In this document: positions 34,524 through 40,359 of the stretch, in pieces
Numbering within the stretch: the first letter of the stretch is position 1
Layout of the letters: each line of letters begins with the position of its first letter
From: Akkermansiaceae bacterium
GTDB taxonomy: Bacteria > Verrucomicrobiota > Verrucomicrobiia > Verrucomicrobiales > Akkermansiaceae
Direction of reading: 5' to 3'
DNA: 40,359 nt
NCBI GenBank assembly: GCA_021202525.1
Contig: JAJQCV010000017.1
Span: 1 to 40,359 of the forward strand
Position numbers and translations under genes: made by a program
Notes under the pieces: generated by a model
Told to the model about the DNA's origin: nothing
Database searches by the model: none
The model's input: the letters and a program-made list of their open reading frames with translations, nothing else

Positions 34524-36221
34524 TTAATCCATTCTTCTCAGTCTAAACACATGGCATGTCCCATACACAGTGACTACACCTTCAAGGGTCTTCTCCCTCG
34601 TCCATTTTGCGGAAATATTGTATTCCTTCCGCAAATACTCCTCTGTCAGACTCATGTACCACTTCAACGATCCATCATCTATGATTCGGACCCTGGGTTC
34701 AAGCATGGACAAAACGTCATTGCCCGCATGCATTTTGGCAAGCCTGTTGCGGTAGGAGGGTAAGAATGTTGCCCATGAATAAACAGGATAGACGGAATGG
34801 CGGAAATACTCTTTAGGATTTAAAATAATGTGATTGGGTAAAACCAGATCCTTCCACACATGGGGATCTGTAAAATAGATTTGTCCGGAATTCTGCTGCA
34901 ACTCTTCAAACAAAAGATCATGGGCGGAAAGACATCTGTAAACAGGGGAAGCAACGGTAAAAGGAGCAAATAAATTCCGGTGAACTGTCAAGTACATGCC
35001 GCCAATAGCTAAAAACGCAAGAAGCCCGATTGACGCACCCCAATGTTGAAGAAACTTCCTCAAATACCCCCTCTCAGGAGTTGCTGTAAAATAGGCCAGC
35101 ATGGCAAGGGCGCCATAACACATGGCTCCCTGGCTTGACGGAATCAGCCTTCCCTTGAAATAGACAACCGTAAGAGCCGAAAAAACAAACGCCAGAAGAA
35201 TCAGCTTGTTAATGGCCGAACGCCTGGTAAAGGAAAAAAGGCCGAATATCAGCAATGTCATACCGAATCTGGTAATGAACATTTTCCGCCAATAATCTGA
35301 AGAAAAACTTACAGCATAGGCGGGATTATCAAACTTCCTGACACCGGCGACATTTCTAAGAAAATTCAATGAATACTTCTTCGGCTGTGCTGAAATACCC
35401 TGCGTAATGAAAACAAGGTCGTCTTCCGTTGCTCCAACATCTGCATACAAGGCTTTTTTATCCAAACCGGACCTGTCTGGATAATCAAACAGCAATACGC
35501 GAATATTATTTTCTTCTATAAAATTTCCATCCGGCCTCCAGGTATCTACGGCCAGTCTCTGCTGGATACTAAAAATTCCCAGCAACACGAAAATCATGGA
35601 AATCCCCAAAAACAGAAACTTCTTGTAACGTGGGAATGTGTTTCTGTTCAAAAGAACAATGAGCAAGAGAGCCGCAATAATGGGAATCATGCCTATGCAG
35701 GCATCATACCGGATAAAAGCGCCCCCCAGCATAAGCATGTAACCTGACCAGACCCATTTGCGAATGGAGTGCTCACACCCTGCATAAACAAGCAGAACAC
35801 CCGCACCCATCGCTATAAAGGAATAAAAGCCATAATGGATTTGAAGAGTATGGTGAAACAACACCTGCGCCAGAACAACATATCCCAAAAGAGCCTGAAA
35901 ATTATATTTCCCGGTTCTCCGGCTTTCATACGTTAAAACATTAAACAGGGCACAGGCGGAAAAATAATTGATTAAAAACATGTAAGCCGTATACCAGCAA
36001 ATTCGGTCGGACAAATGATGCAGCCAGTATAATGGATAAGTAAGGAAATAACTCCCATACATGCAGTGGGGAGAAGCCTCTGTATCGAAATAAAATCCGG
36101 AAAAGACGTAAACATTATCCGCATCCTTGAAAAAGGGATTGTATAACAAATGAAGAACAACAAAGAAAAAGGAAACAAACAATATAGGTCTCCTGACGGG
36201 ATAACTCAAAACTCGTGACAT
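34524..36221 (-). CDS. AT-rich polytopic membrane protein of unknown function
   Basis: This 565-residue protein has about ten or more membrane segments, beginning at residue 10 (ILFVSFFFVVLHLL). The first loop has DADNVYVFSGFYFDTEASPH, an acidic loop like that of GT-C glycosyltransferases, and the last 150 residues form a soluble domain. A surface-glycan or lipid-linked sugar role is a guess. Base composition differs from the surroundings: I count 25 G+C in the 60 bases from 35401, against 35 in the 60 from 38401. With its AT-rich flanks it looks recently acquired. The frame extends upstream to 36338, but ATG 36221 puts the first membrane segment near the N-terminus. Confidence 0.72.
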   Translation of the reverse strand: MSRVLSYPVRRPILFVSFFFVVLHLLYNPFFKDADNVYVFSGFYFDTEASPHCMYGSYFLTYPLYWLHHLSDRICWYTAYMFLINYFSACALFNVLTYESRRTGKYNFQALLGYVVLAQVLFHHTLQIHYGFYSFIAMGAGVLLVYAGCEHSIRKWVWSGYMLMLGGAFIRYDACIGMIPIIAALLLIVLLNRNTFPRYKKFLFLGISMIFVLLGIFSIQQRLAVDTWRPDGNFIEENNIRVLLFDYPDRSGLDKKALYADVGATEDDLVFITQGISAQPKKYSLNFLRNVAGVRKFDNPAYAVSFSSDYWRKMFITRFGMTLLIFGLFSFTRRSAINKLILLAFVFSALTVVYFKGRLIPSSQGAMCYGALAMLAYFTATPERGYLRKFLQHWGASIGLLAFLAIGGMYLTVHRNLFAPFTVASPVYRCLSAHDLLFEELQQNSGQIYFTDPHVWKDLVLPNHIILNPKEYFRHSVYPVYSWATFLPSYRNRLAKMHAGNDVLSMLEPRVRIIDDGSLKWYMSLTEEYLRKEYNISAKWTREKTLEGVVTVYGTCHVFRLRRMD

Positions 36222-36735
36222 GGAATGATATGGCAACCAAGCACAACTAACGGATTTAGAATCCGGAGTCAACAGACAAATTTTGAAAGAAAATCCTTTG
36301 GAGAGATTCACTTGAGCTTTTCCGGAAGTCATGCCCAAGGGAACGGTAGACTTTCAGCTCTTATGTACGAATCATTTTCAAAACACGGCACAAGGAACTT
36401 CTCCTTCATTTTTTTGTAGCTTCAGGATTTAAAAAATAACATAATTTACTCACTTCCAGATCATTACAACTTCACCGGAAAGATGGAATGAATTTAATAG
36501 TTTGCCGGCACATATCATTCCGCCCCTGACGAAAAAGCCTGCTTCATTCTTCCCGGAAATACTCCGGATTCTAAATTCGCTTTTCAACCTAATTTGAAAT
36601 AACCATTTTAATGACATTAAATATAAAAATATTCCTTCAGCAGCATCTTTGCGGGAACCAGCCACTCCATGGCTCCCGATACCTGATTGACTTGTCTCCA
36701 GGCTTCGGGCAGAATAAATCGCACGTTTTTACTGC
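36222..36735. other. AT-rich intergenic region without a convincing gene
   Basis: This 514-base spacer lies between the divergent AT-rich membrane-protein gene and the permease gene. I count 18 G+C in the 60 bases from 36421. The only open frame of note, 71 codons on the minus strand near 36450-36665, has no ribosome site or family-like sequence. A GCCA-TGGC hairpin sits at 36661-36673. TTGACT at 36687-36692 could be a -35 box for the permease gene, but no good -10 box lies at normal spacing. Confidence 0.6.
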
Positions 36736-37833
36736 ATGAAAATCTTTGACAGATACATTGCCCGACAATTGCTGGGAGTGACGGTCCTGGGGGTAATGTC
36801 CCTGAGCGCCCTGCTTCTGCTGGGGAACTTGTTCAAGGAATTGCGTCCCCTCCTGGTGGAAAGCGGAGCTCCGTTCACCATCGTCATGGAATTCATCTTC
36901 CAGGTCATTCCCTTCTCCCTGATGTTCTCCATCCCCTGGGGCTTTCTCACTGCGGTACTTCTGGTATACGGCCGGCTGGCCTCAGACAATGAACTCACCT
37001 CCATGCGCATGGCGGGCATGAGCCTGTGGCGTTTGAGCGCTCCCGCCATCGCCATCGGCATTGCTCTTTCCGGCCTCTGCTACTGGATCAACATAGACCT
37101 GGCGCCCCGCGCCAAGCAGGCCATTTCCGAACTGCTGATCAAGGCCGCCTCCATCAACCCGGAGGGACTGCTCAGGGAAGGGCAGGCCATCACCAAATTC
37201 GACAACCAGGAAATCTACATTGACAAGCATGTACCGGAGGAAAAGCTCATCTACGGCATGCATATCTACCAAAAGGCCTCGGACAAATCCCCGGCCGTGG
37301 CCATGCATGCGGAACGCGTCACCTACCACTTCTCTCCGGAAAAAAAGATATTTGACCTTCATCTGTTCAATACGCTTGTCACCACGCAGGAAAAAAACGG
37401 AATTTCCAGAAGCGTGGTCGTGGATGAAATGCCCAGAAGCATCAGCACGGACAGGCGTTCCGGCCGCCGCATCAAGGCCAACCGGTTCACCAACGAGGAA
37501 ATCAGAGAGGCCCTCAACACTCCCGGCTACCTGGATGAAAGACAAACGCGGGAATTCGCCACGGAACTGCCCAGGCGCGCCTCCTTCTCCCTGGCCTGCA
37601 TCGTCTTTGCCCTCATCGGCGTGCCACTGGCCATCAACACCCGGCGGAAAGACACTTCCACGGGATTTGCCATGGGCATCCTGATCGCCTCCCTCTACTT
37701 TGTGGCGCTCATCTTCGCGGACCTGTCCCGCAAAAGCGGGACCATACTGCCCTATATCCTGCTGTGGCTCCCCAACGTCATCACGATAGCCGTCGCCCTC
37801 TACCTTCACAATAAGGCCAGACACAAGGGGTAA
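36736..37833 (+). CDS. LptF/LptG-family permease
   Basis: This 365-residue protein has the YjgP/YjgQ layout: membrane segments at about 12-34, 50-75 and 95-118, a large periplasmic beta-jellyroll domain (about 135-270), and three more membrane segments near the C-terminus. The opening KIFDRYIARQLLG and the segment after the second membrane helix (LLVYGRLASDNELTSMRMAG) are diagnostic. In complex with LptB it would extract lipopolysaccharide from the inner membrane. Sequence alone does not tell LptF from LptG; the partner is not in the window. It begins the run of three plus-strand genes. Confidence 0.9.
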   Translation: MKIFDRYIARQLLGVTVLGVMSLSALLLLGNLFKELRPLLVESGAPFTIVMEFIFQVIPFSLMFSIPWGFLTAVLLVYGRLASDNELTSMRMAGMSLWRLSAPAIAIGIALSGLCYWINIDLAPRAKQAISELLIKAASINPEGLLREGQAITKFDNQEIYIDKHVPEEKLIYGMHIYQKASDKSPAVAMHAERVTYHFSPEKKIFDLHLFNTLVTTQEKNGISRSVVVDEMPRSISTDRRSGRRIKANRFTNEEIREALNTPGYLDERQTREFATELPRRASFSLACIVFALIGVPLAINTRRKDTSTGFAMGILIASLYFVALIFADLSRKSGTILPYILLWLPNVITIAVALYLHNKARHKG

Positions 37834-37899
37834 GGCTTCTGGGGAGCCGTCTTCCGTTGGCGCGGAATTGTCTTTAACTGCCCGGAACGTTCCCGTATC

Positions 37900-39303
37900 A
37901 TGGCGCGCATGCAGCACGTCCCCACCATTGCGATCGTAGGCAGGCCCAACGTCGGCAAATCCGCCATATTCAACAGAATGGCGGGCAGGCGCATCGCCAT
38001 CGTGCATGATGAACCCGGCGTCACCCGCGACCGCATCAGCGCGCCCTGCAAAATCACGGACCATGCCTGCAAGCTCATGGACACCGGCGGCATCGGAGCC
38101 CGGCTGAGCGACGGCTTTGCGGAACAGGTAGCCGCTGAGGCGGACATAGCCATGAAAACGGCGGACCTGATCCTCTTCGTGCTGGACAGCCGGGACCACC
38201 TCACTCCCATTGACCAGAGCATCGCGGACCACCTCCGCAAATCGGAAGTGCCGGTCATGCTGCTGCTCAACAAGGCCGACCACGAAAAACAGGACCTCAA
38301 TCTGGGTGAATTCTCCGGACTCGGTTTTAACGACTACATCTTCCTCTCCGCCGCCCATGGCCGGGGCTTCTCGGAACTGGCCTCCAAACTGGACTCCTTC
38401 CTCAAGCGGGCAGGAGCCCCCCTGAAAGAAGAAATGGAGGAAACTCCGGTGGAAGACACGGAAACGGCTCCCCCCATCAAGGTAGCCGTCGTAGGCCGCC
38501 CCAATGCGGGCAAATCCTCCCTGGTCAACGCCATCCTTCAGGACAAGCGCACCATCGTCTCCGACGTAGCGGGAACCACCCGGGACGCCATTGACATCCC
38601 CTACCTGCACAACGGCCAGCCCTACGTCCTGATCGACACTGCCGGAATGCGCCCGCGCTCCCGGCGGGACACCTCCGTGGAAGTATTCTCTGCCATGCGG
38701 AGTGAAAAAGCCATCCGCCGGGCGGACATCTGCCTGCTGGTCATCGACATCGCGGCGGGCATCACGCAGCAGGACCGCCGCATCGCCGGCATCATTGCGG
38801 AAGAAGGAAAACCCTGCATCATCATCGTCAACAAATTCGACCTCTTCCACCCGAACGCCCCGCGCAAGGAGCGCATGGCGGAAGTAGAGGAACAAGTGCG
38901 CACGGAGCTCTTCTTCATCAACTACGCGCCGTTCATCACCACCTCCGCGAAAAAATCGGAAGGCATTGAAATCATCTTCAAGGTCATCACGCGCATCCGC
39001 CGGGAATCCGCGGCGCTCCCCACCACGGGACAACTCAACCGTCTCATCCAGCTTGCCCAGCAGATGAACCCGCCCGGCACCTCCAGCGGCTCTACCAAGA
39101 GGCTTAAAATCTACTATGTCACCACGGCCGTGGACCCCAAATACAGCACCATTCCGGTGCCGCGCTACGTCCTCTTCGTCAATGACAAAAACCTGCTTAC
39201 GGACAGCTATTCCCAATACCTGCGCAACAAAATCCGGGAAAACTACCCTGCTCCCGGCATTCCGGTCATCTTCTCCGCCCGCTCGCGCGTGCGCAACGAC
39301 TAA
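37900..39303 (+). CDS. der: Ribosome biogenesis GTPase Der (EngA)
   Basis: This 467-residue protein has two GTPase domains in tandem, unique to Der: GRPNVGKS (residues 14-21) with DTGG and NKAD, and GRPNAGKS (199-206) with DTAG and NKFD. A C-terminal KH-like domain begins at about 380 and ends in NYPAPGIPVIFSARSR. Der acts in late assembly of the 50S subunit. The linker between the G domains is acidic (EEMEETPVEDTET), as usual. Start is taken at MARMQHVPTIAIVG; an internal ATG three codons later is also possible. Confidence 0.96.
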   Translation: MARMQHVPTIAIVGRPNVGKSAIFNRMAGRRIAIVHDEPGVTRDRISAPCKITDHACKLMDTGGIGARLSDGFAEQVAAEADIAMKTADLILFVLDSRDHLTPIDQSIADHLRKSEVPVMLLLNKADHEKQDLNLGEFSGLGFNDYIFLSAAHGRGFSELASKLDSFLKRAGAPLKEEMEETPVEDTETAPPIKVAVVGRPNAGKSSLVNAILQDKRTIVSDVAGTTRDAIDIPYLHNGQPYVLIDTAGMRPRSRRDTSVEVFSAMRSEKAIRRADICLLVIDIAAGITQQDRRIAGIIAEEGKPCIIIVNKFDLFHPNAPRKERMAEVEEQVRTELFFINYAPFITTSAKKSEGIEIIFKVITRIRRESAALPTTGQLNRLIQLAQQMNPPGTSSGSTKRLKIYYVTTAVDPKYSTIPVPRYVLFVNDKNLLTDSYSQYLRNKIRENYPAPGIPVIFSARSRVRND

Positions 39304-39320
39304 CCTTCCCCCTCTCCGGC

Positions 39321-40295
39321 ATGCTTTCCGTCAGGGACCTCAGCGCCTCCTTCCACACCAGGGCGGGCATCGTCAGGGCGGTGAGAAACGTATCCTTTGA
39401 CGTGGCGCCCGGGGAAACACTCGGCATCGTGGGGGAATCCGGCTCCGGAAAATCCGTCACCTGCTACTCCATGATGGGGCTTATCCCCATGCCCCCTGGC
39501 CGCATTGAAAGCGGCTCCGCCCTGCTGGACGGAACAGACCTGCTCCAATGTTCGGAAAAGGAACTCCGCTTCATCCGGGGCAGGCGCATCTCCATGATCT
39601 TCCAGGACCCCATGACCTCCCTCAATCCATATCTGACCGTTGGGGAGCAAGTCGCGGAACCGCTCGTCATCCATGAAGGAATCGGTAAAAAGGAAGCCTG
39701 GGCCAGAGCCTTGGAACAGCTCTCCCTCGTCGGCATACCGGACCCGGAGCAGCGCATGAACGCCTATCCGCACCAATTCTCCGGAGGCATGCGCCAGCGC
39801 GTAATGATCGCCATGGCCCTGATCACCAGGCCGGAAATCCTCATCGCGGACGAACCCACCACCGCGCTGGACGTCACCGTCCAGAAACAGGTGCTGGACC
39901 TGATCAAAAAACTCCAGCGGGACATGGGAACCGCCGTCATCCTCATCACGCACGACCTGGGAGTGGTGCGTCAGTACGCGGACCGCATCAACGTCATGTA
40001 CGCAGGCAGCATCGTGGAAAGCGCCTCCTCCGGGGAACTTCTGGAACACCCCCGGCACGCCTACACAAGAGCCCTGATGAAATCCATCCCCGGCCAGCAC
40101 GCCAAGGGAGCCCCCCTTTACACCATTCCCGGCCTGCCTCCCAACATGATGCAGCCGCCCTGCGGATGCAGCTTCCGCCCCAGAAACACCCTGGGCAAAC
40201 CGGAGCTCTGCCTGAGGGACCGGGAACCGGAACTGGCGGAAATATTCCCCGGCCACTGGGTGCAGAACTGTCCGGGCTGCCTGGCAGAGAATTAA
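39321..40295 (+). CDS. Oligopeptide/dipeptide ABC transporter ATP-binding protein (OppD/DppD type)
   Basis: This 324-residue ATPase powers peptide uptake or a related Opp-family importer. It has Walker A GESGSGKS (residues 38-45), the Q loop [11 protein letters not shown], the ABC signature FSGGMRQR, Walker [13 protein letters not shown] and the H loop ITHDLG. The C-terminal extension found in this subfamily is present with a cysteine-containing segment ([11 protein letters not shown], ending CPGC) that in some members holds an iron-sulfur cluster. OppF and permease genes are not in the window and may follow. It lies 17 bases after der, so it may share its transcript. Confidence 0.93.
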   Translation: MLSVRDLSASFHTRAGIVRAVRNVSFDVAPGETLGIVGESGSGKSVTCYSMMGLIPMPPGRIESGSALLDGTDLLQCSEKELRFIRGRRISMIFQDPMTSLNPYLTVGEQVAEPLVIHEGIGKKEAWARALEQLSLVGIPDPEQRMNAYPHQFSGGMRQRVMIAMALITRPEILIADEPTTALDVTVQKQVLDLIKKLQRDMGTAVILITHDLGVVRQYADRINVMYAGSIVESASSGELLEHPRHAYTRALMKSIPGQHAKGAPLYTIPGLPPNMMQPPCGCSFRPRNTLGKPELCLRDREPELAEIFPGHWVQNCPGCLAEN

Positions 40296-40318
40296 AATTC
40301 CAGAGGTAATAGGAACCA

Positions 40319-40346
40319 CAGGGAATTTTAGGGATTATAGGGAATT
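40319..40346. repeat. Short imperfect tandem repeat at the window edge
   Basis: Three consecutive units CAGGGAATT, TTAGGGATT and ATAGGGAATT follow each other after the OppD stop. The last overlaps the palindrome GGGAATTCCC (40340-40349). The array may continue beyond the window. Confidence 0.45.
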
Positions 40347-40359
40347 CCCATCCTCACCC

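Noticed and set aside
36450-36665. Possible 71-residue minus-strand gene in the AT-rich spacer
   Set aside because: No ribosome site, no family-like sequence, and AT-rich DNA of this kind could hold such a frame by chance.
36982-39216. Minus-strand open frame opposite the permease and der (744 codons)
   Set aside because: It spans two identified genes and the gap between them; composition of the product is that of an antisense shadow.

Overview
The window reads as chromosomal DNA of a Verrucomicrobiota bacterium, most likely Akkermansia or a close relative. The assignment is by family recognition: the look of the ribosomal proteins, HU and GH2 enzyme, many starts without a clear Shine-Dalgarno, and a G+C near 58% in a sampled line. 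No database search was possible. It is gene-dense core genome with no phage, insertion sequence, CRISPR array, tRNA or rRNA that I can see.

Layout. 1-1130: end of an RlpA-like protein, converging on ribonuclease HIII. 1327-3138: an HU-family DNA-binding protein with its own promoter and terminator, then a lipoprotein, a small unknown protein and a second lipoprotein interrupted by a one-base frameshift in a run of six C. 3165-6065 (minus): UbiA-like prenyltransferase, ExbB, ExbD, a TonB-like protein and a membrane zinc-ribbon protein, a probable envelope energy-transduction operon. 6254-7375: a secreted SurA/PpiC-type foldase. 7683-10643: a large exported GH2 glycosidase with an F5/8-type carbohydrate-binding module. 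10800-14339: valyl-tRNA synthetase and an unknown membrane protein.

14633-24115 (minus) is the translation block: rpsL, rpsG, fusA, then rpsJ-rplC-rplD-rplW-rplB-rpsS, an unrelated coiled-coil gene, rplV-rpsC-rplP-rpmC-rpsQ-rplN, closed by a strong terminator. A sigma70-like promoter precedes rpsL. Two features stand out: the 711-base foreign gene between S19 and L22, which normally adjoin, and the end of the cluster right after L14. Upstream (24435-26413, minus) lie a hotdog thioesterase and phosphoglycerate mutase.

26543-34426 (plus) is a tightly packed run: soluble PAS histidine kinase, NtrC-type regulator, GT-C-like membrane protein, xseB, dxs, TPR protein and a short RecO-like protein. 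Most junctions are ATGA overlaps. 34427-36735 is an AT-rich islet carrying one polytopic membrane protein. 36736-40295 (plus): an LptF/LptG-type permease, the double GTPase Der, and an OppD/DppD-type ABC ATPase.

The best candidates for undescribed biology are the coiled-coil protein inside the S10 operon, the lipoprotein locus where a stop-codon hairpin masks the next ribosome site beside a frameshifted C run, the UbiA/ExbB/ExbD/TonB-like cluster, and the AT-rich membrane-protein islet.
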